Positions 25,216-33,947 of a DNA stretch of 64,000 nt are shown piece after piece; positions within the stretch are counted from its first letter, which is position 1; each line of letters opens with the position of its first letter. Position numbers and translations under genes: made by a program. The stretch spans positions 62,001 to 126,000 of the forward strand of contig JACOTM010000030.1 of NCBI GenBank assembly GCA_016178305.1. The letters run 5' to 3'. This DNA is from Flavobacteriia bacterium (GTDB lineage Bacteria; Bacteroidota; Bacteroidia; Flavobacteriales_D; Crocinitomicaceae). A model generated the notes under the pieces. The model saw only the letters and a program-made list of their open reading frames with translations. It searched no databases and was not told the origin of the DNA.

Positions 25216-27615
25216 TTAAAATTCAAAATTCCATGTTACGCTTGGTATGATTGGAAATAATGTAACTTGTTTTATTTTTAAGCTAAAATCTCCTTTAAAA
25301 ATGTTGCCGCTACTATCTACATAAAGGAAAAAAGGGTTCGCTCTATTGTAAACGTTGTAAACTGAAAAAGACCAATTGCTTCTACATCTTTTAGGGATTT
25401 TTTCAACAAGTCCTTCTTCATTTGTTCTAGTTTTATATAATTTTCCATACCAAGTTGCAGAAATATCTAAACGATGATAAGGTGCCATTCGCGTTGAATT
25501 TCTTGCTCCATAATCAAATAATAATTTACTATCCTGAACATACCATGCCGTTGGTAAAGTAAGTGTATTACCTGTAGCATAAATAAATGTCCCACTAAAT
25601 GCCCATCTTGCATTTAATTTATAAGTTCCGACCAGAGATAAATCATGTCTTCGATCATATTTTGCAGGATACACTTTTCCACCATTTATTTCAGGAAATT
25701 TTCTTTCCGTTTTAGCCCACGTATATCCAATCCAACCTGTAAATTTTCCAAAAGTTTTTTTTACAAAAAATTCAATTCCATAACTCCATCCTTTTCCAAA
25801 AGTCAATAAATTATCTGTATTATCTTTGACGTTATCCGCTGGAAGAACTCCTTCTTTAAACTCAATTAAATTACGCATTCCTTTGTAATAAATTTCCACA
25901 GAAGTTTCAATTTTCCCATTCATAAAATTTTTGAAATAACCTGCTGTTGCCTGCCATCCTTTTTGTGGTTTCGCAATTGAAGTGCTGGGGTACCAAATAT
26001 CTGTAGGCAAAGAAACGGCGCTCATGGAAGTTAAATGAACATATTGATTGTTATACGAATAGCCTGCTTTAATTGAACTATTTTCATCTAAAATAAATCG
26101 GAAAGAAATCCTAGGTTCTAATCCATTATAAAATTGAATCACTTCTCCTTTTTTATAATTAATACTGGTATCTGGTTTACTAATATTTCCTTTAATATAT
26201 CTTGTAAATGGTCCTGTTTGCTGATACATACTATATCTTAAACCAATATTCATTTTAATCTTGGAAGACAATTCAATTTCATCTAGTAAATAAATTGCGG
26301 ATTCGTGACCAAAAACTTTTTGAGGAACTCCCATATCCAATTTTACATCAGCTGCTGAAACGGCAACGCTTGAAGGTACAAATGTGTGAAAAGTATAATC
26401 TAAACCCCATTTTACCTTATGCTTCGAATTTGGATAATATGAAAAATCTATTTTACCTCCAATATCGCTAATTCCTGATGAAAGTTTAAATTTAAATTGA
26501 TCTTGTTGTGAACCAAAGCTAAATTGATAATTAGAATATGTTGAGCTAACATTCAAAAATAATTTACCATTAAAAACATGATTCCAACGTAAGGAAGCGA
26601 TACCATTCCCCCAAGGCATATCAACCTGAAAATCATCCTCTTTATTTCCAAAAAAGAATAAATCCTTTCCATAATATCCGCTTAAATAGATTTTATCTTT
26701 TTTACTTAAACGATAATTCGCTTTAAAATTATAATCATAAAAAAAGTAACCTGATCCAGCAAAAGGTGACATTTTTGGAATTAATGCTTTCATCAATACG
26801 TCTATATAAGTTCTACGAGCTGAGATTACAAATGATCCTTTATCTTTTTTCAAAGGACCCTCAACGGTTAATCTGGAAGAAATTAAACCTAAACCGCCTT
26901 TCACTTTAAATTTTTTATTATTCCCTTCGTTCATGTTGACTTCCAATACTGACGACATTCGTCCGCCAAAGTTTGCGGGCATTGTACCTTTTGTAAGATT
27001 GACATTTTTTACAGCATCCGAATTGAAAACGGAAAAAAATCCAAATAAATGAGAAGCATTGTAAACAACTGCTTCATCGAGAAGTACTAAATTTTGATCA
27101 GGTCCTCCACCTCTTACATAAAAACCTTGCCCCCCTTCACTTACAGATGAAACACCAGGAAGTAATTGTATTGTTTTCAAAACATCTACCTCTCCCATAA
27201 AAGCTGGCAATAATTTAATTTCTCCAATATCTAAAGACATCTGTCCAATTTTCGTACTGTTAACATTTTCGCTTTTTTTGGCATTTATGACAACCTCTTC
27301 AATTGCTTTTTCTATTGGAAATAACTCAACATTGATAATTGTATCATGTACTATTTGTATTTCTTTCGTAAGGGATATTAGACCTGTTGACCGAAATTCT
27401 ATAACGGACAAACCACTTGGAATATTTAAAGAATAAAATCCATACGTATTAGTAACAACTCCGATTTTTAAATTAGGCACATAAATTTGTGCTCCAATTA
27501 ACATCTCTCCACTAATTCCATTCGTTATTGTACCACTTACTGTTACAGTATTTTGAGAAATAACTACTTGTGTACAAAAAAGAATCACTATGAACAATAA
27601 AATCTTCACTTTCAA
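25216..27615 (-). CDS. TonB-dependent outer-membrane receptor
   Basis: 799 residues. Signal peptide, then a carboxypeptidase-regulatory-like domain (about 24-108, GTITNGISGEMLIGAQIYV), and a plug domain (about 120-225, with VLKTIQLLPGVSSVSEGGQG and YVRGGGPDQNLVLLDEA). The 22-strand barrel ends in WNFEF with a terminal Phe. It imports a ligand through the outer membrane using TonB. The start is TTG 27615 or GTG 27609 (the signal peptide fits both); a TAAATTTG element overlaps 27613-27620, which favours the GTG. The DUF4249 lipoprotein and vWA protein follow in an operon. Ligand unknown. Confidence 0.93.
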   Translation of the reverse strand: MKVKILLFIVILFCTQVVISQNTVTVSGTITNGISGEMLIGAQIYVPNLKIGVVTNTYGFYSLNIPSGLSVIEFRSTGLISLTKEIQIVHDTIINVELFPIEKAIEEVVINAKKSENVNSTKIGQMSLDIGEIKLLPAFMGEVDVLKTIQLLPGVSSVSEGGQGFYVRGGGPDQNLVLLDEAVVYNASHLFGFFSVFNSDAVKNVNLTKGTMPANFGGRMSSVLEVNMNEGNNKKFKVKGGLGLISSRLTVEGPLKKDKGSFVISARRTYIDVLMKALIPKMSPFAGSGYFFYDYNFKANYRLSKKDKIYLSGYYGKDLFFFGNKEDDFQVDMPWGNGIASLRWNHVFNGKLFLNVSSTYSNYQFSFGSQQDQFKFKLSSGISDIGGKIDFSYYPNSKHKVKWGLDYTFHTFVPSSVAVSAADVKLDMGVPQKVFGHESAIYLLDEIELSSKIKMNIGLRYSMYQQTGPFTRYIKGNISKPDTSINYKKGEVIQFYNGLEPRISFRFILDENSSIKAGYSYNNQYVHLTSMSAVSLPTDIWYPSTSIAKPQKGWQATAGYFKNFMNGKIETSVEIYYKGMRNLIEFKEGVLPADNVKDNTDNLLTFGKGWSYGIEFFVKKTFGKFTGWIGYTWAKTERKFPEINGGKVYPAKYDRRHDLSLVGTYKLNARWAFSGTFIYATGNTLTLPTAWYVQDSKLLFDYGARNSTRMAPYHRLDISATWYGKLYKTRTNEEGLVEKIPKRCRSNWSFSVYNVYNRANPFFLYVDSSGNIFKGDFSLKIKQVTLFPIIPSVTWNFEF

Positions 27616-27723
27616 ATTTAAAAATATGGTCTAAATTAACAATAATAAATGTTTGAAATTAGCATTATTGTTATTACCCGTTAAAATATTATTTTAGTGG
27701 GTAAACGACGATTTATTTTAAAA

Positions 27724-28164
27724 TTAAATGGCTAGAATTGGAAACTGTTTTAGCATTCGTTTGAATAAGAAAGGTGTAATAATAGACTCTTCTTTATTTC
27801 TCATAATTACCACTTTATCATATTTCGTGATGTAATAAATATAATTATAAATCCCAAAGTTAATAAATGAATGATTCGAATGAACACTCGTGATTGCTCC
27901 AAAATCAAACCCTAATCGTTGTAACGTCAACTTTTTAACTGTTACTTGATTGTAGTCTTTCGTCATCATACTTGTTAATATAGCCCAATTTTTATTTATG
28001 ATCTTTACAGTTTCAGCACTAATAGTTTTAGTTATTTTTCTAACTTCTGAATGATAATGATTTTTACAGTTTATCCCACAAAAAATTTTATCAGACCTAC
28101 CATGGATTGATTTTTCACAGACTAAACACCTTCTTTCTTTTTGATAAATGGCTGTTTTACACAT
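27724..28164 (-). CDS. Small protein with N-terminal zinc-ribbon-like motif
   Basis: 146 residues. The start MCKTAIYQKERRCLVCEKSI holds a CxxC, followed by FCGINCKNHYHSE (Cys-x4-Cys and His), a likely zinc site of four Cys. The rest is a helical/strand region with repeated hydrophobic Tyr-rich strands, NYIYYITKY. Similar short proteins are common in Bacteroidota, and I know of no function. No signal peptide, so cytoplasmic. Alone between the TonB operon and pheT. Confidence 0.7.
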   Translation of the reverse strand: MCKTAIYQKERRCLVCEKSIHGRSDKIFCGINCKNHYHSEVRKITKTISAETVKIINKNWAILTSMMTKDYNQVTVKKLTLQRLGFDFGAITSVHSNHSFINFGIYNYIYYITKYDKVVIMRNKEESIITPFLFKRMLKQFPILAI

Positions 28165-28248
28165 GTTTTGAGTTTTATTATTTATAATTCTCTATTGAAT
28201 TTAAGAAAAAAGTTGAGATGATAAAAGCGAAAATTGGTAAATATTCGG

Positions 28249-28280
28249 TTTTAGTCGTTTTTATCCGTTAGAAACCCCTT
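28249..28280 (+). repeat. Short hairpin repeat, copy 2
   Basis: TTTTAGTCGTTTTTATCCG continuing TTAGAAACCCCTT; matches copy 1 with one mismatch over about 27 bases. Copy 3 starts 97 bases later in the same direction. Confidence 0.7.
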
Positions 28281-28350
28281 TACCCTTATCAATACAAGGA
28301 TTTGGGTAATTTTTTTAAAAAAATCATTAAAAATATACGATCTAAAAATT

Positions 28351-28379
28351 AGCGGTTTTTATCCGTTAGAAACCCCTTA
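28351..28379 (+). repeat. Short hairpin repeat, copy 3
   Basis: AGCGGTTTTTATCCGTTAGA continuing AACCCCTTA. Its core TTTTTATCCGTTAGAAACCCC is identical to copy 2; the outer bases differ. It is followed by a C-rich run. Confidence 0.7.
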
Positions 28380-28546
28380 GCCCCCACACCCCCTATCTTT
28401 CCCAAAAATTCTTAGTTAATTGTTTTCCTCTTCTATAAATGTGTCACCAATCATTTTTTTTATAATTCTAACATGCATAAATCCATCTTTTCATTCAGAT
28501 TCATTAAATTCGCATTGATTTTAAAAATCAAGTAAAAAAAATTAGC

Positions 28547-30982
28547 ATGAAAGTATCTTACAACTGGTTAAAGCAATACGTTAATACATCTGTAACGCCG
28601 CAAGAAATGGATCAAATCTTAACGGATACAGGTCTTGAAGTTGAAAGCGTTGAGAAAATTGAAGCTGTTAAAGGTGGCTTAGAAGGAGTAGTTGTAGGAG
28701 AAGTCTTGACCTGTGAAAAACATCCAGATGCTGATAAGTTAAAAGTTACGACTGTTAATATTGGTTCAGGTGAACCATTACAAATTGTGTGTGGAGCTCC
28801 AAATGTTACTGCTGGACAAAAAGTAATCGTTGCTACAGTTGGATGTACACTTTATCCAAAACCAGAAGAGGCTTTTAAAATTAAGTTGTCAAAAATTCGA
28901 GGTGTGGAATCTCAAGGAATGTTGTGTGCTGAAGACGAACTTGGTTTAGGAGAATCACATGCTGGAATTTTAGTGTTAGATCCAGCGATTGAAGTTGGAA
29001 CAAAAGCGGCAACTTATTTTGAGTTGGAAGATGATTATGAAATCGAAATTGGCTTAACTCCAAATAGAGCTGATGCGATGGGACATATCGGAGTAGCAAG
29101 AGATTTAATTGCTTACTTGAATGTGCACAACAATGAAAATTTAAAATTAAACTGGCCATCAGTTGATGCTTTCAAAAAAGGAAATACTGATTTGAAAATC
29201 GATGTTTCAAACGAAACAACTGAAACGTGTCCAAGATATATGGGAACTTCTATTCAAGGAGTTACCGTGAAACCATCTCCAGCTTGGTTACAAAAAAGAT
29301 TAAGAGCGGTAGGTTTGTCCCCAATTAACAATGTGGTAGACGTTACGAATTATGTTATGCGTGAATTAGGAACACCATTACATGCTTTTGACGCAGCTGA
29401 ATTGAATGGTAAAGTAGTTGTAAAACTAGCGAAAGAAGGAGAGAAATTTATAACATTGGACGGTGTTGAAAGAACTCTTTCTGCTTCAAATATGATGATT
29501 ACAAATGGAAATGAAAACCTTTGTATAGCAGGTGTTTTCGGTGGAAAAGATTCTGGAATTAAAGATCAAACAACAGATGTCTTCTTAGAATCTGCTTATT
29601 TTAACCCAGTTTCGGTTCGTAAAACAGCTAAATTTCATGGTTTAAATACAGATGCAAGTTTCCGTTTTGAAAGAGGAGTTGATCCAGGTTTAACAGAATA
29701 TGCGTTAAAACGTGCTGCTTTGTTAATTCAAGAAGTAGCAGGAGGAGAAATTGGAATGGATATCGTTGATATTTATCCTTCAAAAATTGGTAATCAACAA
29801 ATTGAATTTAGTTTTGAGCGTTGTAACACTTTAATTGGATATGCAATTCCTAAAGAAAAAGTAATTCAAATTTTAGAGAATTTAGATATTAAAGTACTTT
29901 CTGAAACAAATGGGATTGCTCAGTTAGAAGTGCCTGCTTACAGAGTAGATGTTACAAGAGAAGCAGATGTTATCGAAGAAGTATTACGTATTTTCGGATT
30001 CAACAATGTTCCTTTACCTGAAAAATTAAATACTTCTATTTTGAATTTTGCTAAACCAGATGTAGAAAAAGTGCAATCTGTGATTTCAGAATTTTTAGTG
30101 GGGAAAGGATTTGTGGAAATGTTAAACAACTCGTTGACTTCAAGCACTTACATTGAAAAATTTGGAGGAGAAGCATTTTCTGCAAATAGAAATGTGGAGA
30201 TTTTAAATCCATTGAGTCAAGAATTGAGTGTAATGAGACAATCATTGATTTTTAATACGTTAGAGGTAGTTGAACACAATCAAAATAGACAAAATCCTGA
30301 TTTAAGAGTTTATGAATTCGGAAAAGTGTACCATAAATACGAAAGTGGGTATGCTGAAAATAAACGTTTCATTTTAGCCGTTACAGGACGTAAAGAAAAG
30401 GAACAATGGAACTCTAATAACGATTTACTTTCTTACTATTCAATTAAAGGATATGCTAAAGCAATCTTTGCACGTTTAGGTTTGGACAGCATGCTTTCTG
30501 AAACTGCATTAAAAAATTCTTTGTTGCAAGATGGAGTTCAATTATCTGTTTTGAAGAAAAAAGTAGGGGAAATTGGTTGGATTTCTCCAGCTTTGAAAAA
30601 ACAATTTGGAATTAAAAACGATGTTTTCATCGCTGATTTAGATTGGGACGCAATTATCGAATGTTTAAATTACGCTAAAATTAAATACACTGAATTACCA
30701 AAAACATTCGAAGTTCGAAGAGATTTTTCTTTATTACTAAACAAGAAAGTGACTTTCTCAGAAATTGAGACCATCGCTAAAAATTGTGATAAAAAGATTT
30801 TACGACAAGTTGGTTTATTTGATGTATACGAAGGAAAAAATTTAGAAGAAGGAAAAAAATCATACGCTGTTTCATTTATTTTCCAAGATCCTGAACAAAC
30901 ATTAAAAGACAATCAAGTTGATGCTGTTATGGATAAAATACGTAAGGAATTGGAAACGAAATTAGAAGCGCAATTGAGATAA
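28547..30982 (+). CDS. pheT: Phenylalanyl-tRNA synthetase beta subunit
   Basis: 811 residues. The beta subunit of the alpha2-beta2 class II synthetase, with the editing site for misacylated Tyr-tRNA. It begins MKVSYNWLKQYV, then the tRNA-binding OB domain (EVLTCEKHPDADKLKVT), the B3/B4 editing domain (NNVVDVTNYVMRELGTPLHAFD), a B5 DNA-binding-like domain, a catalytic-like core, and the C-terminal anticodon-binding FDX-ACB domain (RRDFSLLLNK, then FDVYEG). The length is usual for the phylum. The alpha subunit (pheS) is not in the window. A strong terminator follows. Confidence 0.98.
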   Translation: MKVSYNWLKQYVNTSVTPQEMDQILTDTGLEVESVEKIEAVKGGLEGVVVGEVLTCEKHPDADKLKVTTVNIGSGEPLQIVCGAPNVTAGQKVIVATVGCTLYPKPEEAFKIKLSKIRGVESQGMLCAEDELGLGESHAGILVLDPAIEVGTKAATYFELEDDYEIEIGLTPNRADAMGHIGVARDLIAYLNVHNNENLKLNWPSVDAFKKGNTDLKIDVSNETTETCPRYMGTSIQGVTVKPSPAWLQKRLRAVGLSPINNVVDVTNYVMRELGTPLHAFDAAELNGKVVVKLAKEGEKFITLDGVERTLSASNMMITNGNENLCIAGVFGGKDSGIKDQTTDVFLESAYFNPVSVRKTAKFHGLNTDASFRFERGVDPGLTEYALKRAALLIQEVAGGEIGMDIVDIYPSKIGNQQIEFSFERCNTLIGYAIPKEKVIQILENLDIKVLSETNGIAQLEVPAYRVDVTREADVIEEVLRIFGFNNVPLPEKLNTSILNFAKPDVEKVQSVISEFLVGKGFVEMLNNSLTSSTYIEKFGGEAFSANRNVEILNPLSQELSVMRQSLIFNTLEVVEHNQNRQNPDLRVYEFGKVYHKYESGYAENKRFILAVTGRKEKEQWNSNNDLLSYYSIKGYAKAIFARLGLDSMLSETALKNSLLQDGVQLSVLKKKVGEIGWISPALKKQFGIKNDVFIADLDWDAIIECLNYAKIKYTELPKTFEVRRDFSLLLNKKVTFSEIETIAKNCDKKILRQVGLFDVYEGKNLEEGKKSYAVSFIFQDPEQTLKDNQVDAVMDKIRKELETKLEAQLR

Positions 30983-30991
30983 GATTTAGAA

Positions 30992-31025
30992 AAGAAAGCT
31001 ACCCAATACAGGTAGCTTTCTTTTT
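30992..31025. terminator. Bidirectional terminator after pheT
   Basis: Twelve-base stem AAGAAAGCTACC / GGTAGCTTTCTT with a 7-base loop, then a T run. It also ends the Fic gene on the other strand. Confidence 0.85.
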
Positions 31026-31037
31026 AATTATTTATTT

Positions 31038-32138
31038 TTAGAAACTAACCAGCTCATAATTCGTACTTCTACCGCCTTCAGATTCTTGTTTTAATACTCC
31101 TTTTTCAATTAAATCTTTAATATCTCTTAATGCTGTATCAGTGGAGCATTTTGTCATTTTCGCCCATTTAGATGTTTTTAGTTTTCCTTCAAAATCATAA
31201 AGTAATTTATTGATAATAAATCGTTGTCTTTCATTAAATGAGGTATTTTCATGGATTTTCCAGAAATGGGCTTTATTCAGAATTTTTTGAAGTGATAGTT
31301 CGGTTTCTAACAATGCATTTTTTAGGCAGTATAAAAACCATTTTAACCATTCTGTAATGTCTCCATCGCTGTATTGAACTTTTTGTAGGACTTCATAATA
31401 GTTTTTCTTATCCACCAATATTTGATTTGACATACTATAAAATCGTTCGCTACTTTTATCTGATCTGGCTAATAATAAATCAGAAATAGCTCTAGCAATT
31501 CTTCCGTTTCCATCATCAAAAGGGTGTATAATGATGAACCAAAAATGCGCAATGGCCGTTTTCAATACTGGATCAAGTTCATTTTTTTCATTGTTTATCC
31601 AATTCAAAAATACATTCATTTCTGCTTTTACCATTTTCGGTCCAGGTGCTTCAAAATGAATTTTTTCTTTTCCTATTGGTCCCGATACAACTTGCATTTC
31701 ACCAGTTCTATATTGTCCTACTTCTATTTTATACATTCCACTCCAACCCGTTGGGAAAAGACAAGAATGCCAGCCAAATAATCGTTCTTCTGTAAGTGGT
31801 TGCTGAAAATTTTGAGTTGCATCAAGCATCATTTCAACAACTCCTTCAACATTTCGATCACTTGAAACTAAACCTGCAACATCCATACCTAGACGTCTGG
31901 CTATTGAAGAACGGACTTGATTATAATTGAGTATTTCTCCTTCAATTTCGGATGACTTAATAACATCAAGCGTAAGTGTTGTTAAGGAAGCTTCTTCTTT
32001 CATCGAGAATCCCAATGCATTCATTTGACCATTTACCTTTCCTTGAAGGTTTCGGACCTCCCCAAATAGTAAATTGATCTCCTCACTTTTCCAAGTGAAA
32101 TCAGTCCAATTTTCAGATTGATAAATATACTTAGCCAT
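31038..32138 (-). CDS. Fic-domain protein (AMP transferase) with HTH-like C terminus
   Basis: 366 residues from ATG 32138. A longer frame exists, but its extra 24 residues come from the operator-like direct repeats and are not credible. The N-terminal DUF4172-type helical domain contains SSEIEG, which fits the inhibitory (S/T)xxxE(G/N) motif of class II Fic proteins. The Fic core has HPFDDGNGRIAR, the canonical active site with its catalytic His. The C-terminal part from about 290 looks like a winged helix (WAKMTKCSTDTALRDIKDLI). Fic proteins attach AMP or other nucleotides to target proteins. The start region is overlapped by repeats that suggest self-regulation. It is convergent with pheT. 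Confidence 0.9.
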   Translation of the reverse strand: MAKYIYQSENWTDFTWKSEEINLLFGEVRNLQGKVNGQMNALGFSMKEEASLTTLTLDVIKSSEIEGEILNYNQVRSSIARRLGMDVAGLVSSDRNVEGVVEMMLDATQNFQQPLTEERLFGWHSCLFPTGWSGMYKIEVGQYRTGEMQVVSGPIGKEKIHFEAPGPKMVKAEMNVFLNWINNEKNELDPVLKTAIAHFWFIIIHPFDDGNGRIARAISDLLLARSDKSSERFYSMSNQILVDKKNYYEVLQKVQYSDGDITEWLKWFLYCLKNALLETELSLQKILNKAHFWKIHENTSFNERQRFIINKLLYDFEGKLKTSKWAKMTKCSTDTALRDIKDLIEKGVLKQESEGGRSTNYELVSF

Positions 32139-32151
32139 AATAAAAGATTCC

Positions 32152-32214
32152 TTGCGGTAAATATACAACTTATTCGATGCAAATTTGCGGTAAATAAATA
32201 ATTTATTCACCGCA
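32152..32214 (-). promoter_or_regulatory. Repeat/dyad operator-like site upstream of fic
   Basis: TTGCGGTAAATA occurs twice as a direct repeat (32152-32163 and 32185-32196, 33 bases apart). The second copy is also the left half of a 29-base dyad (32186-32214, TGCGGTAAATAAAT pairing with ATTTATTCACCGCA) with one mismatched pair. On the minus strand the first copy overlaps TATATTTA, a -7-like element 20 bases before the fic ATG. The site lies between divergent genes. The Fic protein's HTH-like end makes it a candidate for the binding protein (inference). Confidence 0.65.
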
Positions 32215-32350
32215 TTCTAAAAAAGAATGAATGCTAAACAGTAGATTTTGGAAATTTGTTATTGTTGAATATCAAAATAAATTAAGCTTTTTTTATCTTG
32301 TAGGCAACCTTTTAAATTTAGAAAATGTAATGAAAGAAAATAGATTCATT

Positions 32351-33328
32351 ATGAAAAAACTAACTTTAATTCTGTGTATCGCTTTAGCTACTTTAATAGT
32401 AGTATCGTGTAAAAAAGAAAACGTTGAAACAACAACTAATCCAACAGGAAATGCCACTCAACTTTCTAATTTCTTTAGCTCTAATTTAGAAAATAACAGA
32501 CAAACTTTTACAATCAATGCTTCAAATGGTGGAGTCATTATTGGCTCAAAAGGAACACGAGTATATATTCAACCAAATGCATTGTTAAATAGTAATAACC
32601 AAGTTGTTTCCGGGAATGTAACTGTTGAACTTGTAGAGATTTATGATCGGGCTTCAATGCTTTTCTTGAATAAACCGACAATGGGAGTTTTACCTGATGG
32701 CAAACACGCTGCATTGATTTCAGGTGGAGAATACTTTCTAAAAATAACTCAAAATGGAGCTTTACTTCATTCTGATAATGGTGTAAATGTATTGTTGCCT
32801 GCTTCTAATACGGGTGGAGTTCAAAATGGTATGAACCTATTTAATGGTGTATTAAATGATCAACAAAATTTAGAATGGAATTTGTTAACTGACACAGTAA
32901 ATGTTGTGCAAGATACAACTGGAACTGGTGGTGGAACATTTACTACATCCTATTCGATTTTAGATGGAAATTGGGGTTGGACAAATGTTGATCGCTTTTA
33001 TTCTGATCCTCGTCCAAAAACTACTCTAAAAGTAAAAGTACCGACTGGTTTTGACAATACAAATTGTGAAGTTTACTTGACGTATGATGGTGAACAAACT
33101 GCTTTAGCTTCATTAGACACATATACTACAGATGGATTTTTCTCTGAACATTATGGTCAAATTCCAATTGGATTAAATGTACATTTCATTGCTGTTACAA
33201 TGATTGATGGTCAATTAAATTATGCTATTCATGCAGCTACAATTACTGATAATTACATTGAATACATAAATTCTTTCACACCAATTTCGCAAAGTGATTT
33301 AGCAACTCTGATTAATAATTTGCCTTAA
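32351..33328 (+). CDS. Lipoprotein of unknown function
   Basis: 325 residues from ATG 32351, chosen over an upstream start at 32231 because the lipoprotein signal MKKLTLILCIALATLIVVSC begins there and no signal is served by the extra 40 residues. Cys20 is the lipid site, followed by a KKEN charged stretch and a Thr/Asn linker. The mature part is beta-rich with Gly-Asn turns, including GGVIIGSKGTRVYIQPNAL, similar to the carbohydrate-binding or ZU5-like strands of some surface proteins, though I cannot assign a family. It is divergent from fic and ends at a terminator. Confidence 0.75.
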   Translation: MKKLTLILCIALATLIVVSCKKENVETTTNPTGNATQLSNFFSSNLENNRQTFTINASNGGVIIGSKGTRVYIQPNALLNSNNQVVSGNVTVELVEIYDRASMLFLNKPTMGVLPDGKHAALISGGEYFLKITQNGALLHSDNGVNVLLPASNTGGVQNGMNLFNGVLNDQQNLEWNLLTDTVNVVQDTTGTGGGTFTTSYSILDGNWGWTNVDRFYSDPRPKTTLKVKVPTGFDNTNCEVYLTYDGEQTALASLDTYTTDGFFSEHYGQIPIGLNVHFIAVTMIDGQLNYAIHAATITDNYIEYINSFTPISQSDLATLINNLP

Positions 33329-33351
33329 AGGATTCAAATAATAATACTGAA

Positions 33352-33378
33352 ACGTCAAGTTCGCTTGGCGTTTTTTGT
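33352..33378 (+). terminator. Terminator after the 32351 lipoprotein
   Basis: Stem CGTCAAG / CTTGGCG (one G-U pair) with a TTCG loop, then TTTTTT. Confidence 0.8.
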
Positions 33379-33419
33379 TATATGATATATTCTTAGTATA
33401 ATTGGAAAAAATCTATATT

Positions 33420-33947
33420 ATGAAGAATATAATCCTGACTATTTTTATCATCATTTCACAAAATTTTCTTTTTTCACAAGATTATAACCTAAGAGATACT
33501 ACTATTAATTGTGACTTAGAATATAGTTTTATTTATTTTCATAGTGGGTACAATATGAAAAATCAAAAAAAGAAAAAACTTATTAGAAATTATGAAAATC
33601 AAATAGCAAACAATGAAAAGGGGTATGATTTAATGATATATAAATTTTTAAAACAAAATAATCGAATTAATAGTCCTTATGTTATTATCAGCACAAGAAA
33701 TAATCATGGTAAAATAAATTTTTATGATGAAATTCTATATATTGATTCTAGCAATTATCAGAAATTAAAATGCTACAAATACGAAGATTTAAAAAAGCAA
33801 AAACAAAAAATTGAAATTACTTGCAAAGTCAAATATTCATTCGATAATGTATACCTTTTTGAAGAATTTTTAGAAATAAAAAAAGTTGACGATAATACGT
33901 ATTCTGAAGAAGAAGATCCTGAATTTAAAGTATTAAATTATGAATAA
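33420..33947 (+). CDS. Secreted protein of unknown function
   Basis: 175 residues from ATG 33420; a TTG 18 bases upstream is also in frame but lies before the hydrophobic signal. Signal peptide NIILTIFIIISQNFLFSQ. The mature part is Lys/Asn/Tyr-rich and ends in an acidic tail (EEDPEF). No family recognised. The last 8 bases overlap the start of the next gene (ATGAATAA), so the two are coupled. Confidence 0.6.
   Translation: MKNIILTIFIIISQNFLFSQDYNLRDTTINCDLEYSFIYFHSGYNMKNQKKKKLIRNYENQIANNEKGYDLMIYKFLKQNNRINSPYVIISTRNNHGKINFYDEILYIDSSNYQKLKCYKYEDLKKQKQKIEITCKVKYSFDNVYLFEEFLEIKKVDDNTYSEEEDPEFKVLNYE

Larger units (their letters stand above)
28165..28546. other. 382-base divergent region with repeats
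   Basis: Contains two copies of the short hairpin repeat (28249-28280, 28351-28379) and a C-rich run just after the second (about 28371-28393), which is unlike the surrounding AT-rich DNA. Upstream of pheT, TAAATTCG at 28505-28512 could act as a variant -7 element. No ORF or RNA gene seen. Confidence 0.5.

Noticed and set aside
28900-29160. Antisense ORFs within pheT and other genes (for example minus strand 28881-29159)
   Set aside because: They are shadows of well-supported genes, with low-complexity Leu/His/Phe-rich products and no family resemblance.
32139-32210. Longer N terminus for the Fic protein
   Set aside because: The additional residues are a translation of the TTGCGGTAAATA repeats and the promoter; the family start is MAKYIYQ at 32138.
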